Shown here piece after piece: positions 34,677 to 42,354 of a stretch of 64,000 bases of DNA. Where the stretch lies: the NCBI RefSeq assembly GCF_042654585.1, contig NZ_JBHSGR010000020.1, positions 1 to 64,000 of the forward strand. The letters are read 5' to 3'. The notes under the pieces were generated by a model. That model was not told the origin of the DNA. It made no database searches and saw only the letters and a list, made by a program, of their open reading frames with translations. The first letter of the stretch is position 1. Each line of letters opens with the position of its first letter. Source of the DNA: Geodermatophilus arenarius (GTDB taxonomy: Bacteria; Actinomycetota; Actinomycetes; Mycobacteriales; Geodermatophilaceae). The position numbers and the translations under genes were made by a program.

Positions 34677-36760
34677 GGGAACTGGGCCCCCGGCAGAAGC
34701 TGCTGCTCGCCGCGGGGTTCGCGGTGCGCGTCGCGCTGCTGGCCGTGCTGGTGCCGGCGGTGCAGCGGGCCTGGTTCGCGCCCTTCGTCGAGCACTTCCT
34801 CGAGCAGCCCTCGTTCACCCCGTGGTCGGAGTGGCTGGCCGACGGCGGCGTCGAGCAGGCCTTCCCGTACGGGCCGCTCATGCTCGTCTGGTTCGGCTTC
34901 TTCGGGCTGCTGACCTCGTGGCTGCCGGTGCCGTGGGCGGTGCAGCTGGGCATGGCGGTCGGCGTCCTGGTCGCCGACCTGCTGATCACCTGGCTGCTGC
35001 TGCGGACCGGCGGCTCCCGCCCCGGCCGCGCGGTCGTGCTCGCCGCCGTCTCGCCGATCCTCGTCTACGCCGCGTACGTGCACGGCCAGCTGGACCTGGT
35101 GCCGACGCTGCTGATGTTCGCCTCCGTGCTGGCCTTCCGCCGCCGGCAGTGGTCCGCCGCCGGCGTGGCCGCGGGCCTCGCGGTCGCGGTCAAGGCCAGC
35201 TCGGTGCTGATCGTGCCGTTCGCGCTGCTGTTCCTGCTGCGCAACAGCCGCTACCGGGCCGCTCTCGTCCCGTACCTGACCGGGCTGCTGCCCGGCCTGG
35301 TGCTGCTCTTCCTGCCGGCGGTCTCCGGCGGCTACCGGGAGATGGTCCTGGGGACGCCGACCTTCGGCGCCGCCGTCGACTACGTCATCACCCTCGGGCC
35401 CGGGCTGCAGCTGGTGCTGCTGCCGGTGGTCTACGCCGCGCTGCTGGCGGTGCTGTGGCGGTTCCGGCGGGCCAACCCCGACCTGGTCTTCACCGTGACC
35501 GCGGTCGCCCTGGCCGCGGTCGCGCTGCTCACCCCGGCCTCGCCGGGCTGGTTCCTGTGGTCGGTGCCCTTCCTGGCCGTCATCGCCGCCGGCACCGGCC
35601 CGCGGGTGCGCGCCGCCGTCTTCTGCTTCTGGGTCGCGGTCACCGCCTCGCAGGCGGTGTCGGCCAGCGGCGCGGCGCCGCGGTGGGACGCGCCGGCGCT
35701 CGGGATGACCTTCCGGGACGTCGACCGCACCGCCTTCGACCTGCCGGCCTGGCTGTTCGACCTGCTGGCCACCACGGCCGTCGTCGCCGGTGCCATCGCC
35801 CTGGCGATGGTGCTGCGCGGGGCGCTGCAGCAGTACGACGTCTACCGGCTCTCCCGGGCCCCGCTGTCGATGGCGGTCGCCGGCGACAGCGGCACCGGCA
35901 AGGACACGCTGTGCATCTCGCTGTCCGACGTCTTCGGCGAGCAGGCGACGTCGTTCCTCATGGGCGACGACTACCACCTGTACGAGCGGCACGCGCCGCT
36001 GTGGAACGTCACCACCCACCTGGACCCGGCGGCCAACGACCTGCCCCGGCTCACCCGGGACACCTTCCGGCTGCTGGCCGGCGAGGAGGTGTGGTGCCGC
36101 CACTACGACCACGCCCGCGGCCGGTTCACCAAGCAGCGCCCGATCGCCCACCGCGAGCTCGTGGTGGTCAGCGGGCTGCACGCGCTGACCAGCGGCGACG
36201 TCCGGGCCAAGGTGGACCTCACGGTCTTCACCGACATGGACGAGCCGCTGCGGCGCCGGCTGAAGATCGAGCGCGACGTCGGTGAGCGCGGGCACGCGCT
36301 GACCTCGGTGCAGGCCTCGATCGACCGGCGCGAGCCCGACCGCGACCGCTACATCCTCCCGCAGCGCCCGCTGGCCGACGTCGTCCTGCGGCTGGAGTCC
36401 GAGCGGTGCCTGCCGCCGGAGGACCAGCCGCTGGACGCCCCGCTGTCCCTGCGCGTGGTCGCCCGGCTGCGCGGCCTGGCGTTCGCCGAGCGGCTGAGCC
36501 GGGCACTGATCTCCGTGGGCGGCGTCCCCTCGCGCCTGGAGTACCTCAACGAGCCGGGCGCGGTGGAGCTCACCGTCTCGCCGTCCCCGCTCACCCCCCG
36601 GGACGTGCGCAGCCTCGCCCGCCACCTGCTCGACCGGCCGGAGGAGCTGTTCGTCAGCGAGCCGGTGTGGCTGGGCGGCAGCCGCGGCCTCATGCAGTTG
36701 ATCCTCGTCCTGGCGATGCTCGAGCGTCGCCGCAACCGGTTGGAGTCGACCCTCCGATGA
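34667..36760 (+). CDS. Fusion: GT-C-like membrane protein and uridine-kinase-like P-loop domain
   Basis: 697 residues from GTG 34667. The first 390 or so form about ten hydrophobic helices with an N-terminal extracytoplasmic loop containing PFVEHFLEQPSFTPWSEW and FPYGPLMLVW, like the mannosyltransferase/DUF2029 GT-C group. The second half is a cytoplasmic P-loop kinase: Walker A AGDSGTGKDTLC at residues 405-415 (K412), then LMGDDYHLYERH, CRHYDHARGRF and VVSGLHAL, arranged as in uridine kinase and phosphoribulokinase. A membrane glycosyltransferase joined to such a kinase is not a combination I know. It overlaps the genes on both sides. Confidence 0.78.
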   Translation: MGLRELGPRQKLLLAAGFAVRVALLAVLVPAVQRAWFAPFVEHFLEQPSFTPWSEWLADGGVEQAFPYGPLMLVWFGFFGLLTSWLPVPWAVQLGMAVGVLVADLLITWLLLRTGGSRPGRAVVLAAVSPILVYAAYVHGQLDLVPTLLMFASVLAFRRRQWSAAGVAAGLAVAVKASSVLIVPFALLFLLRNSRYRAALVPYLTGLLPGLVLLFLPAVSGGYREMVLGTPTFGAAVDYVITLGPGLQLVLLPVVYAALLAVLWRFRRANPDLVFTVTAVALAAVALLTPASPGWFLWSVPFLAVIAAGTGPRVRAAVFCFWVAVTASQAVSASGAAPRWDAPALGMTFRDVDRTAFDLPAWLFDLLATTAVVAGAIALAMVLRGALQQYDVYRLSRAPLSMAVAGDSGTGKDTLCISLSDVFGEQATSFLMGDDYHLYERHAPLWNVTTHLDPAANDLPRLTRDTFRLLAGEEVWCRHYDHARGRFTKQRPIAHRELVVVSGLHALTSGDVRAKVDLTVFTDMDEPLRRRLKIERDVGERGHALTSVQASIDRREPDRDRYILPQRPLADVVLRLESERCLPPEDQPLDAPLSLRVVARLRGLAFAERLSRALISVGGVPSRLEYLNEPGAVELTVSPSPLTPRDVRSLARHLLDRPEELFVSEPVWLGGSRGLMQLILVLAMLERRRNRLESTLR

Positions 36761-37506
36761 CCACCCCACGCCTGCCGTCGCTCGTCATCTTCGACCTCGA
36801 CGACACGCTCTACCCCTACGAGCCCTGCCACCGGGCGGGGACCGCGGCGGTGGTGGCCTTCGCCGCCCGCGAGCTGGGCGTCAAGGACCGGGCGTTCCTC
36901 GACGTCTGGGACGGCGCGCGCAAGCGGGTCAAGGCGCGGCTGGGCGACACCGGCAGCTCGCACAGCCGGCTGCTCTACGGGCACGAGGCGATCGAGATGC
37001 TGGGGCTGCGCAGCCAGCCGGCGCTCGCGCTGGCGCTGGAGCAGGAGTACTGGCGGGAGTACCTGCTGGCGGCCAAGCTGCGCCCCGGCGCCCGCGACCT
37101 GCTCAGCTCGCTGCGCTACAACAACATCCCGATCGCGATCGTCACCGACCTGACCGCCCAGATCCAGTTCCGCAAGCTGGTGCACCTGGAGCTCGACCAG
37201 GTCGTCGACCACGTCGTCACCTCCGAGGAGGCGACCGGCGACAAGGTCACCCTCGAGCCGTTCCGGGTGCTGTTCGACCGGCTGCCCCGGCAGGAGTCCA
37301 GCCACGTCTGGTTCGTCGGGGACTCGGTGCCCGACGTCTCCTGCATCGAGCGGCTGGTGGCGGACAAGCTCATCGAGTCCGGCACCGGCTGGCTGCTCGC
37401 CGGCCGCGGCGACGCCCCGACCAGCGCGCTGACCTGGTCCCGCATGGAGCAGATCGAGGACGCCCTGCACGACCTGATCCCCGGCGGGCGGGAGGCCTCC
37501 GCATGA
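36757..37506 (+). CDS. HAD-family hydrolase
   Basis: 249 residues from ATG 36757 (ATGA overlap with the fusion gene). HAD motifs are complete: FDLDDTLYPY (motif I, nucleophile Asp), IAIVTDLTAQ (motif II Thr), a Lys in TGDKVTLEPF (motif III) and FVGDSVPDV (motif IV). The helical cap between motifs I and II suggests a phosphatase or phosphonatase acting on a small sugar phosphate. Its place between the kinase fusion and the GT-C genes suggests it removes a phosphate in the same pathway. It overlaps the next gene by 4 bp. Confidence 0.85.
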   Translation: MTTPRLPSLVIFDLDDTLYPYEPCHRAGTAAVVAFAARELGVKDRAFLDVWDGARKRVKARLGDTGSSHSRLLYGHEAIEMLGLRSQPALALALEQEYWREYLLAAKLRPGARDLLSSLRYNNIPIAIVTDLTAQIQFRKLVHLELDQVVDHVVTSEEATGDKVTLEPFRVLFDRLPRQESSHVWFVGDSVPDVSCIERLVADKLIESGTGWLLAGRGDAPTSALTWSRMEQIEDALHDLIPGGREASA

Positions 37507-39887
37507 GCTCCCGGGCGTCCGTGCTCGACCGGCCGGGCACGCCGCCCGGGTCGCCGGAGTCCCCGGGCGCCGGCCTGCGCCGCCCCGGCTCCCCGGCACG
37601 CGCCGGCCTGGTCGCGGCGGGGCTGTTCGTCGCCGCCGAGGCCGTCCTGCTGCTGGTCGTGCGGCTGTGGCAGCCGCGGTTCTTCTACATCGACGACATG
37701 CAGGCGCAGTACCTGCCGGTCTTCTCCTGGTTCGGCCGGCAGCCGGGGACGCCGCCGCTGATCGACCCCGACCAGGGCTCGGGCGGCGCCTTCGTCGCCG
37801 ACCTCCAGTACGGCGTGCTCGACCCGGTGCACTGGCTCCTGGCCCAGGTCGTCGGCTCGGCGCAGGACCTCAACGCCGCGGCGTGGGGGATGAAGATCCT
37901 GGTCGTCGCGGTGATGGGGCTGGGCACCACGGTCCTGGCCACCCACCTCGGCGCCCGCCCGGTGTGGGCGGCCGCGGCCGCGCTCGGCGCGGTCAACTCC
38001 GGCTTCATGCTCTGGTACGCGACGTCCTGGTGGCCCTCGGGGTGGGGCACCGCCTGGATGCCGTGGCTGTGGTGGGCGCTGTCCAGCCGCAGCCGCTGGG
38101 CGGTGCCCGGTGCGGTGGTGGCCGCCTACATGACGATCACCTCCGGCTACCCGTACGCGCTGCCCTTCTCGGCGATCGTGGTCGCCTGCGTCGCGCTGGT
38201 CCGGCTGCAGCAGCCGCGCGCCGAGGGCGGCGTGCGCGACCTCGTCGTCCGGCTGGCCGCCGGTGCCGGCGGCGCGCTGCTCGGCGCGCCGGGCCTGCTC
38301 ACCGCGAGCGCCCTCACCCCCTTCAGCCAGCGCAGCCTCGGCGGCGCCGGCGACGCGTTCGGCAACGCCGGCGAGCACATCCCCAACCTGCTCGACGTCC
38401 TCCTCGGCAGCGCGACCCTCTCGCCGTCGGTGCTCGGCTGGTGGGGCGACCGGATGCAGCCGGCGGTCATGGCGCTGGCCTGGTTCGTGCTGCCCGTGCT
38501 GGCGCTGGTCCGGTGGCGGGTCCGCCCCGACGGCGTCCGGCTCTGGCGCACCCCGGGCGTGCTGCCGGCGGTGGCGCTGTGCGTCGTCGCGGTGGTGGCC
38601 ACGCAGAGCCCGACGGTGCTGTTCGACCTGCGCTACCCGTGGCGCTACGTGGTCGTCCTGCAGGTCGTCTCGCCGGTGCTGGTCGCCGTGCTGGCCAGCC
38701 GCTGCGGGCTGGACCTCGGCCGGCGGCGGCTGGCCCTGGCCGCCGGGCTGCTGGTCGCCCAGGGCGTCCTGGCCTGGTCGCGCACGCCGGTCATGTGGAA
38801 GTGGCACGCCTTCGTCGTCTTCTGGGGGCTGGTCGTCCTCGCCGTCGCCGGGGTGCTCGCCTCCCGGCGCGCCGCCCGCGACGCCGAGCCGGCCGGGGAC
38901 GGCGGGACCCCCGCCCGGGCGCGCGCCGGCGCCGTCCTGGCGGTGCTCGCCCTGGTGGCCACCGCGGCCGCGCCGCTGGCCAGCATCGGCGCGGCGATCA
39001 CCTACCAGCGCATCGACGCCCGCGACCACGGCGCCGAGCCCACCGGGCTGCCGGCCCGCGGCATCTACGACACCACGGTCTGGCCGTCCCTGGTCTCGGA
39101 CTTCGAGGAGGCCAGCCAGGGCGTCGGGCTCAACGCGACCGTCCTCTGGTGGGGCGAGCCGGGGGAGGACCGCGGCGCGCTGCGCGGGGCCGCCGTCGGC
39201 AACGCCGCGCTGCTCGCCGGCATCCGGCCCGGCTACGCCTACACCTCGCTCGGCCAGGCCGGGTGGGCGAACCGGTGGTGCGCGAGCTTCGTCGGCGTCG
39301 TGGGCGACTGCCCCGACCCCGTCGACCGGCTGCTCGCGCAGGTCCCCGGCACCGACGTCACCTGGCTCGAGGCGCTGTCGAAGGACGTCGTCCTGCTCGA
39401 CGAGCGGGCGCCGGCCGAGATCCGCGCGGCGCTGGACCGCTCCTACGAGCGCACCGGCGAGGACCGCGGGCTGCTGCGCTACGAGCGCCGCGAGGCCACG
39501 CCGGGCCGGGTCACCTGGGTCAGCGACGGCGTCGACTCGGTCGAGGCCATCGACGTCGGGTTCGAGCAGGAGAGCTACCGCGTGAGCTGGTCCGGCGACG
39601 ACGCCCGCGTGTTCACCCGGATCCCGTGGTGGCCGGGCTACGTGGCGCGGGTCGACGGGCAGCCGGTCGACGTCGAGGTCGTCGACGGCACCGCCGTCGA
39701 GGTCGTGCTGCCCGCCGGCGGCGGGGAGGGCACCCTGGAGATCGCGTACGAGCGGCCCCGGGCCGGGCTCGGGACCGTCGCCGTCGGCGCCGGCGCCGTG
39801 CTCTCGGTCCTCGCCCTCGCCGCGGGCCTCGGCGCGACCGCCGGGCTGGAGCGACGGCTGACGAGGAGGCGGAACCCGGCGGGATGA
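37503..39887 (+). CDS. Large GT-C/YfhO-like membrane protein, copy 1
   Basis: 794 residues: about twelve helices followed by a 250-residue extracytoplasmic C-terminal domain and a final helix. The first periplasmic loop contains FFYIDDMQAQYLPVFSWFG, then DPDQGSGGAFVADLQYGVLDPVHWLLA, whose acidic pair resembles the catalytic loop of GT-C enzymes that use prenyl-linked donors. Relatives are annotated as YfhO or hypothetical membrane proteins. The next gene is a clear paralogue. No specific acceptor can be named. Translationally coupled on both sides. Confidence 0.72.
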   Translation: MSSRASVLDRPGTPPGSPESPGAGLRRPGSPARAGLVAAGLFVAAEAVLLLVVRLWQPRFFYIDDMQAQYLPVFSWFGRQPGTPPLIDPDQGSGGAFVADLQYGVLDPVHWLLAQVVGSAQDLNAAAWGMKILVVAVMGLGTTVLATHLGARPVWAAAAALGAVNSGFMLWYATSWWPSGWGTAWMPWLWWALSSRSRWAVPGAVVAAYMTITSGYPYALPFSAIVVACVALVRLQQPRAEGGVRDLVVRLAAGAGGALLGAPGLLTASALTPFSQRSLGGAGDAFGNAGEHIPNLLDVLLGSATLSPSVLGWWGDRMQPAVMALAWFVLPVLALVRWRVRPDGVRLWRTPGVLPAVALCVVAVVATQSPTVLFDLRYPWRYVVVLQVVSPVLVAVLASRCGLDLGRRRLALAAGLLVAQGVLAWSRTPVMWKWHAFVVFWGLVVLAVAGVLASRRAARDAEPAGDGGTPARARAGAVLAVLALVATAAAPLASIGAAITYQRIDARDHGAEPTGLPARGIYDTTVWPSLVSDFEEASQGVGLNATVLWWGEPGEDRGALRGAAVGNAALLAGIRPGYAYTSLGQAGWANRWCASFVGVVGDCPDPVDRLLAQVPGTDVTWLEALSKDVVLLDERAPAEIRAALDRSYERTGEDRGLLRYERREATPGRVTWVSDGVDSVEAIDVGFEQESYRVSWSGDDARVFTRIPWWPGYVARVDGQPVDVEVVDGTAVEVVLPAGGGEGTLEIAYERPRAGLGTVAVGAGAVLSVLALAAGLGATAGLERRLTRRRNPAG

Positions 39888-42238
39888 CCGCGACGCAGGC
39901 ACACCGGTCCGAGACGGCCCCGATCGCGGCTCCCCGCGGCCCCGCGGGCCGTCGCCGTGCCCGTGACGCGGCGCTCGCCGTCGGCGGGTACCTGGTGGCC
40001 CAGGTCGCCTTCCTCGCCGCCCTCCGCGCGCTCGTCCCGCGGTTCTTCTGGCTCGACGACCAGCAGGCGCAGTACGTGCCGGGCTTCGGCCACCTCGGCC
40101 GTTCCCCGGGCGTCCGCCCGCCGCTGCTGGACCCCGAGCTCGGCTCGGGCGGCAACTTCGTCGCCGACCCCCAGTACGGCGTCCTCGACCCCACGCACTG
40201 GCTGATCAGCGCGGCGGTCGCCCGCCTCGACACGCTCCGGGACGCCGGCTGGCTGCTGGGCGCCGGCGCCACCCTGGTCCTCGGGCTGGGCCTGGTGCTG
40301 CTGCTGGTCGCGCTGCGGGTGCGCCCCGCGCTGGCGGCGGCCGCGGCGGTGGGGGCGGCCAGCACCGGCCTGTTCCTGTGGGTCGGCGGGTCCTGGTGGC
40401 CGCTGATGTGGGGCACCGCGTGGCTGCCCTGGCTGTGGCTCGGCCTGGTGCTGCGCCGCTGGCCCGGCGCGGTCGTGACCGCGCTGGCCGCCTGGCAGCT
40501 CACCGCCTCCGGCTACCCGTACGTGCTGGTCCCCGCCGGGGCGCTGGTCGCCGGGCACCTGCTCGAGCAGCGCCGCCGCCGGCGGGAGGGCCGGAGCACC
40601 GCGCCGGTGCTGTCCCGGCTGGCCGCCGGGGCCGCCGGCCTGGTCGCCGGGGCGCCGGGGCTGCTCGCGTCGCAGGAGATGGCCGAGGCCTCCACCCGCA
40701 GCGAGCCGCCGGAGACGGTGCTGGCCAACGTCGGCTCGCTCATCCCGAACCTGCTCGACGCGGTGCTCGGCGGGAGCACGCTGACCCCCAGCGTCTCCGG
40801 CGCCGCCGGCGGGTACCTCTGGACGCCGCCGCTGGCCGCCACCGCCGTCCTCGCCCTGCCCGCCCTCGCGCTGGTCGACTGGCGGCGGGCGCTGCGCGGG
40901 CGCGGGGTGCTCACCGGGATGGTCCTGCTCGGGGCGGCGCTGGTGCTCACCCAGATGCCGACCGACGTCGGCCAGCTGCGCTACCCGTTCCGCTACCTCG
41001 CCGTGTCCGGCCCGGCCCTGGCCGTGCTCGCCGCCGTCGCGCTGACCGCCGCCGCCCGGCCCACGCGCCGCCGCGTCCTCGCCGCCCTCGGCCTGGTCGG
41101 TGCCCAGCTGGGGCTCGCCCTGGTGCGCTCGCCGGCCCTGTGGGCGTGGCACCTGCTCGCCGCGGTGCTGGCCGCGGCGGCGGTGGCGGCGCTGGCGCTC
41201 CTGCTGCGCCGGCGCACCGCCGCGGCCGGGGGAGCGCTGCGCGCCTGGCTGCCGCGGGTGGCCGGTCCGGTGCTGGTGGCGCTGGCGGTCGCGGCCGACC
41301 TCGCCCCGGTCGGCTCGACCACGCTGGCGCAGGCGCGGGCCGACGAGCAGGCGGAGCTGCCGGCCACCGGGCTGCCGTTCCGCAACATGGCGCTGCGCCC
41401 GGCCTGGGGGGACGACGTCGCCGCCTTCCGCGACCGCTCGGTGGCGACGGACACCGCGCTCACCGTGTACGTCTTCGGCGGGTTCGACGACGTCGGCCGC
41501 GAGGTCCAGGACCAGGGCTGGGACTGGGGCGTGCTCCCCGGCAACGCGAACCTCGTCGCCGGCCTGCGCCCGGGTTTCGGCTACGTGGCGGTCGGCCACG
41601 ACGCGTGGACCGAGCGGCTGTGCCAGGACCTGTTCGGTCAGGTGCAGTCCACCGAGGAGTGCACCGACGGGCTGCTCGAGCGCGTGCCCGGCACCGACCT
41701 GCGGTGGATCGACGCCCTCTCCTCGGACCAGGTGCTGCTCTCGCCGTACGCCCCGGACGCCGTCGAGGAGCACTTCCGCGACGGAGGCGCGTGGACCGAG
41801 GCGGGCCTGGCCGGCGTCTACGGCCGCTTCGTCCGCGACGACGGCCTGCCCGGCCGGGTCACCTGGGCCTCCGACGGCGTCTCCGTCGAGGCCGCCGGGG
41901 ACGATGCCGCGGGGGACACGGCCGCGGCCTTCCGCAGCGGCGAGCCGGGGGAGTCCCTGCGGGTCTCCACGCCCGCTGACGGCGGCCGGCTGGTGCTGCG
42001 GATCCCCGCCTGGCCGGGCTTCCGGGCCGAGGTGGACGGCACCGCGGTCGAGGTCGGCTCGGTGGAGGACACGCTGTTGACGATCGAGCTCCCCGGGGAC
42101 CTCGACGACGCCCGGGTGGACCTGTACTTCGACCCGCTGGCCGACCGGCTGCTGGTGCCGGCCGCCGGCGCCGGGGTGCTCCTGCTCGCGCTGGCGGTGG
42201 CCGTCGAGGTCGTCGTCCGGCGCCGCCGCACCGCCTGA
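39884..42238 (+). CDS. Large GT-C/YfhO-like membrane protein, copy 2
   Basis: 784 residues from ATG 39884, with GAGGAGG upstream inside the preceding gene. It repeats the layout of copy 1: FFWLDDQQAQYVPGFGHLG, LDPELGSGGNFVADPQYGVLDPTHWL, GGSWWPLMWGTAWLPWLWLGL, then SGYPYVLVP, and an extracytoplasmic C-terminal domain ending with one helix. The two proteins are paralogues that have diverged most in the C-terminal domain, which may set acceptor specificity. Last gene of the operon; a strong hairpin follows. Confidence 0.72.
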   Translation: MTATQAHRSETAPIAAPRGPAGRRRARDAALAVGGYLVAQVAFLAALRALVPRFFWLDDQQAQYVPGFGHLGRSPGVRPPLLDPELGSGGNFVADPQYGVLDPTHWLISAAVARLDTLRDAGWLLGAGATLVLGLGLVLLLVALRVRPALAAAAAVGAASTGLFLWVGGSWWPLMWGTAWLPWLWLGLVLRRWPGAVVTALAAWQLTASGYPYVLVPAGALVAGHLLEQRRRRREGRSTAPVLSRLAAGAAGLVAGAPGLLASQEMAEASTRSEPPETVLANVGSLIPNLLDAVLGGSTLTPSVSGAAGGYLWTPPLAATAVLALPALALVDWRRALRGRGVLTGMVLLGAALVLTQMPTDVGQLRYPFRYLAVSGPALAVLAAVALTAAARPTRRRVLAALGLVGAQLGLALVRSPALWAWHLLAAVLAAAAVAALALLLRRRTAAAGGALRAWLPRVAGPVLVALAVAADLAPVGSTTLAQARADEQAELPATGLPFRNMALRPAWGDDVAAFRDRSVATDTALTVYVFGGFDDVGREVQDQGWDWGVLPGNANLVAGLRPGFGYVAVGHDAWTERLCQDLFGQVQSTEECTDGLLERVPGTDLRWIDALSSDQVLLSPYAPDAVEEHFRDGGAWTEAGLAGVYGRFVRDDGLPGRVTWASDGVSVEAAGDDAAGDTAAAFRSGEPGESLRVSTPADGGRLVLRIPAWPGFRAEVDGTAVEVGSVEDTLLTIELPGDLDDARVDLYFDPLADRLLVPAAGAGVLLLALAVAVEVVVRRRRTA

Positions 42239-42297
42239 CCGGCACCGCCCGGCACGCGCCACCCGGCCCCCCGCCCGACCGGCGGGCCCCGGACGAC

Positions 42298-42335
42298 GGA
42301 CGGCCCCGGGACACCGTGGTGTCCCGGGGCCGTCC
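42298..42335. terminator. Bidirectional terminator, 17-bp perfect stem
   Basis: GGACGGCCCCGGGACAC (42298-42314) pairs perfectly with 42319-42335 around a CGTG loop. It lies between the plus-strand operon end (42238) and the stop of the minus-strand LGFP gene (42355). Confidence 0.9.
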
Positions 42336-42354
42336 GCGTCGTACCGCGCGCCGG

